From: Deltaproteobacteria bacterium
Lineage (GTDB): Bacteria > Desulfobacterota > Anaeroferrophillalia > Anaeroferrophillales > Tharpellaceae
NCBI GenBank assembly: GCA_030595135.1
Contig: JAUVDU010000094.1
Span: forward strand, 1 to 6,513
Direction of reading: 5' to 3'
DNA: 6,513 nucleotides
The translations under genes and the position numbers were made by a program. The number at the start of each line of letters is the position of its first letter. The stretch's first letter is position 1. Shown here one piece after another: positions 1 through 5,271 of the stretch. Below the pieces are notes generated by a model. That model ran no database searches. It was not told the DNA's origin and saw only the letters and a list, made by a program, of their open reading frames with translations.

Positions 1-195
1 CATTATGCGGGCTGCCCGCCGTGCAGGGACGGACAGAGATAAGAAAGGTTCGACAACCGGATAGTGCTCTGATACCAGATCAATGAGTCGGTTCGCAGAT
101 GGCGTTATAAACTCGGTCGGGAATGTCGAGGGGGGATCAAATTGATAGGGAATGATCTGCGACGGAGAGCTTATGTCTTGAGCTGCATGCTGCAT
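1..195 (-). CDS. Partial ORF of unknown function, likely first integron cassette gene
   Basis: An open minus-strand frame starts at ATG 195 and runs without a stop to the left edge, giving 65 residues of an incomplete protein. I do not recognise a family. The fragment is mixed polar and hydrophobic, with Pro/Ser/Phe-rich residues near the start, an aliphatic LIDLV stretch in the middle and a basic ARRAAR segment near the edge; no signal peptide or membrane helix is evident. A stop codon lies 12 bases upstream of the ATG in the same frame, so the start cannot move far, and I see no good Shine-Dalgarno sequence, which is common for cassette genes. It begins about 42 bases after a GTTRRRY-type integron junction and points away from the divergent integrase gene, exactly where the first cassette should be. 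Coding status rests on this context and on the uninterrupted frame; 65 open codons could still be chance. Confidence 0.45.
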   Translation of the reverse strand, partial: MQHAAQDISSPSQIIPYQFDPPSTFPTEFITPSANRLIDLVSEHYPVVEPFLSLSVPARRAARIM

Positions 196-229
196 AAAAT
201 GCAATTATTTCAAGTGGTTAGCACCTGCG

Positions 230-250
230 AAGCTTAGTCCAACATTGTCA
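230..250 (-). other. Putative attI / first cassette junction
   Basis: Read on the minus strand, GTTGGAC (243-237) matches the integron core-site consensus GTTRRRY, in which IntI cuts between G and TT. The bases just before it, ACAAT, resemble the end of class 1 attI as I remember it (ACAAA followed by GTTRRRY). The site lies between the integrase gene and a divergent reading frame, where attI joins the first cassette in standard integrons. A 7-base degenerate motif is weak by itself; position and the matching left half-site raise the likelihood. No complete attC is visible, because the cassette runs off the window. Confidence 0.42.
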
Positions 251-308
251 ATAAGTGGAAAACTTCCATGATATCACTAGCAATAGATGTTGTAATTTTC
301 CACTTATT
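250..308. repeat. 13-bp perfect inverted repeat upstream of intI
   Basis: AATAAGTGGAAAA at 250-262 is the exact reverse complement of the segment at 296-308, separated by 33 bases. It begins 6 bases from the putative attI junction and lies wholly inside the attI-intI interval. A perfect 13-bp repeat at this distance is unlikely by chance even in AT-rich DNA. It could be a paired regulator or integrase accessory site, a cruciform or hairpin, or a miniature element end; flanking target-site duplications are not evident. The plus-strand right arm runs into TTTT, but the long loop and AT-rich stem make a terminator unconvincing. Confidence 0.7.
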
Positions 309-317
309 TTGATATAC

Positions 318-347
318 AAGAAGAAACATAGAAAAATATTTCTTCTT
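318..347. repeat. 9-bp perfect inverted repeat in intI leader
   Basis: AAGAAGAAA (318-326) and its exact reverse complement TTTCTTCTT (339-347) flank a 12-base A/T-rich spacer. The right arm reaches the region where a -35 element for intI would lie, so protein binding or DNA extrusion here could affect integrase transcription. The low-complexity purine/pyrimidine composition makes chance more plausible than for the neighbouring 13-bp repeat. Confidence 0.5.
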
Positions 348-374
348 ATTACATTTCTATTTTCACTTTATAAT
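346..374 (+). promoter_or_regulatory. Candidate intI promoter
   Basis: A perfect TATAAT -10 box is at 369-374, 24 bases before the chosen integrase start. At 17-bp spacing the -35 position reads TTATTA (346-351), a poor match; ATTACA at 348-353 with a 15-bp spacer is an alternative. Transcription would start near 381 and leave an 18-base leader. The whole area is about 19% GC, so TATAAT-like strings are easy to find. No recognisable LexA operator of the CTGT-N8-ACAG type was seen nearby. Confidence 0.35.
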
Positions 375-398
375 AATCAATATATATACGGATACAAG

Positions 399-1394
399 AT
401 GAAAAGTCAATCTAAATTTCGCCCCAATCCAGACCTTAAATTAATGGATCAGGTTCGTGAGGTTCTTCGCTATCATCATTACGCATATCGAACAGAGCAG
501 ACCTATTGCCAGTGGATATTACGCTACATCCGTTTTTATGGCGGCAACACGCATCCCCGAGAGTTAACTTTTAAAGATGTGGAGCGTTTTTTGTCCGATT
601 TGGCAGTCAGGTGTGAGGTGTCGGCATCGACCCAGAGTCAGGCTCTTAATGCCCTGGTTTTTCTTTATCGCCATGTACTTGACCTTCCCTTTGAAGGAAA
701 GATTCAACCGATACGCTCGAAGAAACAGCCAAATATCCCGACTGTACTCGGCACAGAGGAGATCACATTATTTTTTCGCCAGATCGAGGGAACCCATGCT
801 TTAATGGCAAAGATACTATACGGTTCCGGTCTGCGGCTTATGGAGTGTGTACGGCTGCGAATCAATGATATAGATTTTGATCGCAAGCGAATTCGAATAT
901 TGGGAAAAGGTGATAAGTGGCGCTCCACGATTCTGGCCGAACCGATTATATTGGAGCTTTGCGCTCATGTAGAGAAAGTAAAGGCGCTGCACGAACGGGA
1001 TCTTACCGAAGGATTTGGCAAAGTCTACATTCCTGCAGCTTTAGCCCGAAAATATAAAAATGCGGCAATGGAAACCGGGTGGCAATATGTGTTTCCGGGA
1101 AAGAAGCGCTCTATTGATCCCCGGTCGGGACAAGAACAAAGACATCACGTACTGGAATCAGGGTTGCAAAAGGCGGTAAAAACGGCCGCCCGCAAAGCTG
1201 GAATCGACAAACGAGTCACCTGCCATACTCTGCGCCACAGTTTCGCAACCACGATGCTGGAGAATGGGATTACTATTCGTATGCTGCAGGAACTTATGGG
1301 ACATGCGGATGTTAAAACTACGGAACTCTACACCCATGTAATGGATAAAGATATCTCACGCCTCACCAGCCCGCTGGACGGGCTGGATCTGTAA
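399..1394 (+). CDS. intI: Integron integrase (IntI-type tyrosine recombinase)
   Basis: A site-specific tyrosine recombinase that inserts and excises gene cassettes by attI x attC recombination. The 331-residue protein has an N-terminal SAM-like core-binding domain (about 12-100) and a C-terminal catalytic domain. Catalytic residues are visible: R146 in GSGLRLME, K170 in the LGKGDK turn, H276 and R279 in CHTLRHSFAT, H302 in MGHADV and nucleophile Y311 in ELYTHV. What marks it as IntI rather than XerC/D is the added domain at about 214-250, with AALARKYKNAA, WQYVFP, DPRSG and RHH, as well as the SPLDGL ending. Start 399 is preferred over GTG 255: the 48 extra residues are encoded by about 19% GC low-complexity DNA, lie upstream of TATAAT and resemble nothing in IntI. 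A weak GGA (390-392) precedes ATG. The gene looks intact. It faces away from the putative cassette and converges on the ATPase gene. Confidence 0.95.
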   Translation: MKSQSKFRPNPDLKLMDQVREVLRYHHYAYRTEQTYCQWILRYIRFYGGNTHPRELTFKDVERFLSDLAVRCEVSASTQSQALNALVFLYRHVLDLPFEGKIQPIRSKKQPNIPTVLGTEEITLFFRQIEGTHALMAKILYGSGLRLMECVRLRINDIDFDRKRIRILGKGDKWRSTILAEPIILELCAHVEKVKALHERDLTEGFGKVYIPAALARKYKNAAMETGWQYVFPGKKRSIDPRSGQEQRHHVLESGLQKAVKTAARKAGIDKRVTCHTLRHSFATTMLENGITIRMLQELMGHADVKTTELYTHVMDKDISRLTSPLDGLDL

Positions 1395-1400
1395 CTTCTT
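1366..1400 (+). terminator. Hairpin at the 3' end of intI, possible terminator
   Basis: CCAGCCCG (1366-1373) and CGGGCTGG (1379-1386) form a perfect 8-bp GC-rich stem with a 5-base loop, in the last codons of intI, followed after the stop by the pyrimidine run cttcttttct. The T-rich stretch starts several bases after the stem, so it is not a canonical Rho-independent terminator. The stem also encodes the conserved SPLDGLD tail, so it may be a by-product of coding. It is the only candidate stop signal between the two convergent genes. Confidence 0.3.
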
Positions 1401-1402
1401 TT

Positions 1403-2515
1403 CTATATCAACGTTTGCAAAAAGTCATGGGCCGGCTGAACTCGAATACCGTCGGGCGTGAGATAATCTTTTTTACCGGCTGCCGTGATCTGATATGCGA
1501 GACTGTCGGGAAAACGAACCTTTAGATATTTCAACGCTTTACTGATTGCTCCATCACCCCATTTACACTCGATAAACATTATCGGTCGCTGATCTTCAAC
1601 AACCACAAAATCAACTTCACGACCATCGATATCGCGAAAATAACGAAGTTCGATATCTTTACCTTCAGTATCCTCCTGAAAAGCAACCCATTTCAAGAGA
1701 TGGAGGGCCACCATATTTTCAAAACAGAGGCCCGGTTCTTTGATCAGTGTCCAGTCGTAATGGTAGTGTTTCTGCGCCTTCTTGACGGCGCGAATCCGAG
1801 GAGCCCCAAAAGGTGACAGGCGAAAAACGGCGTAAAGACGTTCAAGAATATCAAGCCAGTTGGCAACCGTTTTATGGCTGACCCTGAGGTCTTCACGAAG
1901 AGCATTAATCGACAAAGGCGAGCCCACCAGTTGCGGCAAGCGCAGCATCAACAACTCAAGATTGCCGAAATCCTGCACTTTTTCTAAAGATGCAATATCA
2001 TCCTCGATAATCCGTTTACGATATTCTCGCGACCAACGCCGAGCCTCGACTTTTGAAGCCGCAAAAAAAGGCTCGGGAAAGCCCCCAAGTTCTAACAAAT
2101 CAAGCAGATCACTCGGCGAATGCATACCCAATTCGGCAAAGGATAAAGGATAGAGCCGTAAATAGTGATAACGCCCCTGAAGAGAATCACCTCCATAACG
2201 ATATAAATCTAAGCGTGCGCTGCCGGTAACCAGTATCTTCTGTTTTTTTTGGGTGCCGTCAAATAAACCTTTGAGATAATTTCGCCAAGAACGGTATTTA
2301 TGGATCTCATCAAATACCAGGAGATCAACCGGCGGCAGCTCCCGGTTAAGGATTTTTTCCCGGTGTTCGGCCACATCCCAGTTCAGGTAGCCCCGCTGGT
2401 CGGCCAGTATATCCCGAGCCAGAGTGGTTTTTCCCACCTGCCGGGGGCCACCAACAAAAACCATTTTTTTTTCAAGATCTCGGCAAACCTGATTTTTCAA
2501 ATATCTCGTCAACAT
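1403..2515 (-). CDS. DUF4143-family AAA ATPase with PD-(D/E)XK-like C-terminus
   Basis: A 370-residue ATPase of the AAA_14/DUF4143 type. Walker A GPRQVGKT is at 23-30, Walker B LLVFDE at 65-70, and a sensor-like TGSAR at 97-101. A winged-helix-like region follows at about 202-236 (SINALREDLRVSHKTVANWL). The C-terminus carries the nuclease-fold signature GREVDF (D302) and FIECKW (E316, K318). Family members occur in large numbers in bacteria and archaea; cellular roles are mostly unknown, with links to mobile elements and toxin-like or nucleic-acid functions suggested. ATG 2515 is chosen because AGGAG (2523-2527) lies 7 bases upstream; the in-frame GTG at 2521 would leave only one base between them. 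It has its own strong promoter and is monocistronic, tail to tail with intI (8-bp gap). Length and motifs look complete. Family call firm; biological role unknown. Confidence 0.9.
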   Translation of the reverse strand: MLTRYLKNQVCRDLEKKMVFVGGPRQVGKTTLARDILADQRGYLNWDVAEHREKILNRELPPVDLLVFDEIHKYRSWRNYLKGLFDGTQKKQKILVTGSARLDLYRYGGDSLQGRYHYLRLYPLSFAELGMHSPSDLLDLLELGGFPEPFFAASKVEARRWSREYRKRIIEDDIASLEKVQDFGNLELLMLRLPQLVGSPLSINALREDLRVSHKTVANWLDILERLYAVFRLSPFGAPRIRAVKKAQKHYHYDWTLIKEPGLCFENMVALHLLKWVAFQEDTEGKDIELRYFRDIDGREVDFVVVEDQRPIMFIECKWGDGAISKALKYLKVRFPDSLAYQITAAGKKDYLTPDGIRVQPAHDFLQTLI

Positions 2516-2522
2516 CGCCACT

Positions 2523-2527
2523 CTCCT
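2523..2527 (-). promoter_or_regulatory. Ribosome binding site deciding the ATPase start
   Basis: The minus strand reads AAAGGAGAG just upstream of the gene. GGAG is 7 bases from ATG 2515 but only 1 base from GTG 2521, so the ATG is the better start. With the promoter at 2536-2564 the transcript would begin near 2529, a leader of about 14 bases. Confidence 0.75.
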
Positions 2528-2535
2528 TTTCCATC

Positions 2536-2564
2536 ATAATACTACTTTTTTCACCACATGTCAA
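2536..2564 (-). promoter_or_regulatory. Strong sigma-70-type promoter for the ATPase gene
   Basis: On the minus strand a perfect TTGACA (-35, 2564-2559) is separated by exactly 17 bp from TATTAT (-10, 2541-2536, 5 of 6 matches to consensus). The predicted start point near 2529 is directly before the Shine-Dalgarno sequence. This is the best promoter in the window and makes the ATPase an independent transcription unit. Confidence 0.75.
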
Positions 2565-2601
2565 AAATACTCGCGATTTTTTTTGACTGAAGGTGAAAAA
2601 G
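2545..2601. repeat. 57-bp imperfect palindrome over the ATPase promoter
   Basis: Two nested arm pairs share one centre near 2573: TTTTTCACC (2547-2555) with GGTGAAAAA (2592-2600), and TCAAAAA (2561-2567) with TTTTTGA (2580-2586). An unpaired 5-base step on each side separates them. The left half covers the -35 box and most of the spacer, so it could be an operator. No T-run follows the outer stem on either strand, which argues against a terminator. Confidence 0.5.
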
Positions 2602-2639
2602 AGAGCAAATGTCAACTATCCCCCATATAAGGTTCACGT

Positions 2640-3215
2640 TCACTTTATAAAAGTGCTTTCCCAAACCTCTTTAAATTCAGCGGTATATTTCCGGGCCAGG
2701 GAAGATGATTTAATGATTAGAAGATTTTCGCGATTCCACTTTTCGGCGGAGGCGGTCCAGTTATAAGAGCCGGTAGCCAGCGTTTTATCGTCAACGACCA
2801 TAAACTTATGGTGCATGAGGCCATAGTTCTTCACCTGATACTTACGTTTTTTACTTTTTCTCGCTTTTTTGGGCAAGCCCCGGGCGTAGCGCACATCGAC
2901 CCCGCGCTGGCGCAGATAAAAACCTTTCGAATAATCACTCTCTCTATTGCCATCAATTATCACTTGAATCTTGACGCCGCGTTTATGAGCCCGCAAGATT
3001 GCGGCGGAGAGGGGTCGACTGGTAAAGAAGTATAGAGCCGCGCGAATATCCCCTTTCGCACTATCGATAAGTTCTTCCAACGCCGCTTCCGCTCCGCCTT
3101 TTGGACTGAAATAGACCTCGGTCGGCGCCGCCGCCAATAATCCGGGCGAACTGAGCATGAAACCAAGTAAAACTAAAAAAATAACTTTTTTGCGAAAAAA
3201 GTGGTGAATTTTCAT
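2640..3215 (-). CDS. Secreted single-HKD phospholipase D-family nuclease
   Basis: A 191-residue exported PLD-superfamily protein of the small Nuc-like type, which works as a dimer sharing two HKD motifs and usually cleaves phosphodiesters in nucleic acids without metal. A signal peptide spans about residues 1-29 (basic KIHHFFRKK, then a hydrophobic stretch and LLAAA). The motif HxK-x4-D-x6-GS is complete: H135, K137, D142, G149-S150, followed by N153 and E163 (NRENLL). A very basic loop, KKARKSKKRK at about 116-125, lies just before it and could bind nucleic acid. ATG 3215 is preferred over an in-frame TTG at 3230 because AGGG lies about 5 bases upstream of the ATG. It sits 97 bp after the transglutaminase gene on the same strand, with a possible promoter of its own. 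DNA, RNA or phospholipid as substrate cannot be told apart by sequence; nuclease is the most common activity for this size. Confidence 0.9.
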   Translation of the reverse strand: MKIHHFFRKKVIFLVLLGFMLSSPGLLAAAPTEVYFSPKGGAEAALEELIDSAKGDIRAALYFFTSRPLSAAILRAHKRGVKIQVIIDGNRESDYSKGFYLRQRGVDVRYARGLPKKARKSKKRKYQVKNYGLMHHKFMVVDDKTLATGSYNWTASAEKWNRENLLIIKSSSLARKYTAEFKEVWESTFIK

Positions 3216-3268
3216 GATTTCCCTATTCAAGTAAATAGATTAATTCGACAATGCCAACGCTCTACCAA

Positions 3269-3298
3269 ACTATACAGGGGTTACAACCCTGCAGGCAA
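3269..3298 (-). promoter_or_regulatory. Candidate promoter for the PLD-family gene
   Basis: On the minus strand TTGCCT (-35, 3298-3293, 4 of 6) and TATAGT (-10, 3274-3269, 5 of 6) are separated by 18 bp. Transcription would start near 3262, giving a leader of about 46 bases. The spacer contains a dyad (3275-3291). Read-through from the upstream operon is the alternative way of expressing the gene. Confidence 0.45.
3275..3291 (-). other. Dyad CAGGGTTGTAACCCCTG: operator or weak terminator
   Basis: On the minus strand CAGGGTT and AACCCCTG pair with a single bulged base around a tiny loop. The element fills the -35/-10 spacer of the candidate PLD promoter, the position MerR-family activators use, though MerR spacers are typically 19-20 bp. 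The same sequence as RNA, 22 bases after the transglutaminase stop, could be a hairpin terminator for the upstream operon; the following TATAGTTTGG is too poor in U to be convincing. Confidence 0.4.
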
Positions 3299-3312
3299 GT
3301 AATTTTCATTTC

Positions 3313-5271
3313 TCAACCACACAACGAGCGCAAACGTTTGAGTTGAGCCGCAACATCTCTCTTTTTCCCGTAACGCAATTTAAGATAAAGTGCAGCGATT
3401 GCGACGGTTTTTTGAGCTTCTTGCGGGGACACCCGGATCAGGCGTTGAGCAAAGGCGGTCGGGGTCTCTGAAAGTTTTCGCGGTTGCCCACGCCGAGCCC
3501 AACGGCGACAATAGCGCCGGTAAAGTTTAACTTCCGGCGGCACTTTTTCAAGGACTGCAAGCTTAAGGATGACAAGCCCTAAGGAAAGAGCCAAAAAAGG
3601 CAGGCCGATGAGGGCGGCAATCCACATATTCAGATTGTGCAATCCGAGTCCGAAACGGCCGAGAAAGAGATTTTGCAGTTTTGGCCCATAGCCTAAGACC
3701 CAATAATTCCAATAAAACTCAGCCAGATCCCTATACTGACCGAGTTTTCGCAGCCAGCCGAACCCGGCGCCTTTCCGCAACGTGAAAAAAGCATCACTCT
3801 CGGGGAAGGCTGCGGCGATACCGATTTCGACCCGTTCCGGGGCCACGGCGGCAGTCGGATCGATACGCACCCAGCCTTGATCTTTGATCTGCACTTCAAT
3901 CCAGGCATGAGCATTGTACTGACGAACAATCAAATAGCCGCCCAAAGGGTGTCGTTCTCCTCCAAGATAACCGCCCACAACCCGAGCCCGCAAGCCGGCG
4001 GCCCGCAACAGAAAAGCCGCAGACCCGGCATAATGTTCACAAAAACCGGCCTTGGTCTGAAAGAGAAATTCATCCACCGGGCCGCTGCCGCCCAATAATG
4101 GGGGTTCTAGGGTATAGCGAAAGGGATCTTGCCGAAAAAGATTTAAAAGCTCTTCGACCAGAGCCTCGTCCTCAAGCCCGGCCGCAGCCCAGGAACGGGC
4201 CAGCTCGAAACTGCGCGGGTTACGCGAAATTGCAGTTTGAGAAACCAGCCTCTCTGAATCGGCAAGCCTACTGTTTTCCAGCCCTTTATCAGACCATTTA
4301 AAGGTTTCGGCGGTTGTCATTTGGTAACGATAGACTTGGTGCAGCGGCCGCTTAAGCAGCACTTCTAAAGCAGTCGAAAAAGAGGTTCCGGCAGGCGCTG
4401 AAAAAGGTGGATCAAGCACCAACAGCCAAGGCTGATGATGGACTTCCAGAGTCACCGTATAAGATTGCATAGGAGTGAGAGGAACCAGGAAGGATTTTGC
4501 AATGACAGAGGATTTTTCCAGGCGGCGCCAGATTCGACCATCAAACAGAGAAAATACCGGGCCGCGCCAATAGAGTTTTTCGGGGGGCGGCAAGGGGCCG
4601 TCGAACTCGGCCCGCAAGGCGACCTTAGATGAGCGCACCAAGCGGCTGATACCGCCCATTTCAAGTTCATTCGGGAGCCCGGTAACCGCCACCCGGCGCT
4701 CTTCGGGAAAACTCCATAAAGGGCCCGGCAGCCGGGGAAAGAGGAGAAAGAGGATCAACGCCACCGGCAGGGAGGCGCTTAAAAGAATCAGGGAGGGCGT
4801 TAGATGCCGCCGGGAGAGAAAAGCTTCATCATCCAGCTCAAGAGCGGTTAAAGCCGTGGTGATCAGAAAAACCGCAAAAAACAACCAGAGAGCCGCCGCG
4901 ATCTCCTGATGCGAGAAAAAATAGGCGGCCACGAGAAAATAAGTGAGCAGCAGAAGATGACGAGCATTTTTTCGCTGTTCAATCTCTAAAGGTTTAAGTG
5001 CCGCCATCAAAACCAGCAAGGCACTGCCCGAACTGCGCCCGGCCGGAAAGCCGAAAACAACGAAAAAGCCACCCAGAGCAATAATAAAGAGCAGATATTT
5101 GACTACCCGAGGCGGTTTTGGAAAACCGGCAAAAGAGCGCCCCCAACCCAACCCCAAAGCCATCACCACAACCAAGACCAACCCCCACGGCAAAACCAAT
5201 AGATGCGGCAGTAGAACTGCGGTCAAAGCCGTCATCAACCAACGGCGTGAAAGTGGGGACAAAGTTTCCAT
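3313..5271 (-). CDS. tgpA: TgpA-like membrane transglutaminase (DUF3488 - transglutaminase core - DUF4129)
   Basis: A 652-residue inner-membrane protein. The N-terminal DUF3488-type region (about 1-180) is very hydrophobic, with about five or six membrane helices. A soluble region, expected to be periplasmic, follows at about 190-540 with a transglutaminase-like catalytic core: C411 in AGFCEHYAG, H455 in YNAHAW and D471 in RIDPTAA, the Cys-His-Asp triad. One more membrane helix lies at about 550-571, and the cytoplasmic tail has the DUF4129 pattern (LSETPTAFAQRL, then YLKLRYGKK). The Pseudomonas relative TgpA was reported as essential, perhaps tied to the cell envelope; the substrate here is unknown. 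ATG 5271 shares its A with the DUF58 stop (TGATG), so translation is probably coupled; the in-frame TTG 5274 is less likely and no strong Shine-Dalgarno is present. Full length, all domains present. Confidence 0.93.
   Translation of the reverse strand: METLSPLSRRWLMTALTAVLLPHLLVLPWGLVLVVVMALGLGWGRSFAGFPKPPRVVKYLLFIIALGGFFVVFGFPAGRSSGSALLVLMAALKPLEIEQRKNARHLLLLTYFLVAAYFFSHQEIAAALWLFFAVFLITTALTALELDDEAFLSRRHLTPSLILLSASLPVALILFLLFPRLPGPLWSFPEERRVAVTGLPNELEMGGISRLVRSSKVALRAEFDGPLPPPEKLYWRGPVFSLFDGRIWRRLEKSSVIAKSFLVPLTPMQSYTVTLEVHHQPWLLVLDPPFSAPAGTSFSTALEVLLKRPLHQVYRYQMTTAETFKWSDKGLENSRLADSERLVSQTAISRNPRSFELARSWAAAGLEDEALVEELLNLFRQDPFRYTLEPPLLGGSGPVDEFLFQTKAGFCEHYAGSAAFLLRAAGLRARVVGGYLGGERHPLGGYLIVRQYNAHAWIEVQIKDQGWVRIDPTAAVAPERVEIGIAAAFPESDAFFTLRKGAGFGWLRKLGQYRDLAEFYWNYWVLGYGPKLQNLFLGRFGLGLHNLNMWIAALIGLPFLALSLGLVILKLAVLEKVPPEVKLYRRYCRRWARRGQPRKLSETPTAFAQRLIRVSPQEAQKTVAIAALYLKLRYGKKRDVAAQLKRLRSLCG

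Noticed and set aside
237..308. A full attC site in the region before intI
   Set aside because: GTCCAAC (237-243) fits RYYYAAC, but no matching GTTGGAC-like partner follows to the right; the 13-bp repeat is not the R/L box arrangement of attC.
255..398. 48-residue N-terminal extension of the integrase from GTG 255
   Set aside because: It is encoded by very AT-rich low-complexity DNA, contains an inverted repeat and a TATAAT box, does not resemble IntI N-termini, and the IntI-like sequence starts just after ATG 399.
2238..2472. Runs of eight and nine A (minus strand) in the ATPase gene as programmed frameshift sites
   Set aside because: The zero frame continues with intact family motifs on both sides, and no alternative product or stimulatory structure is visible; ordinary Lys codon runs explain them.
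1860..2539. Plus-strand frames across the ATPase gene
   Set aside because: They are antisense shadows of a gene with clear Walker motifs and a strong promoter.
2632..2643. Tandem GTTCAC GTTCAC at the end of the PLD gene
   Set aside because: Only two 6-bp copies; expected by chance and tied to no other copy nearby.
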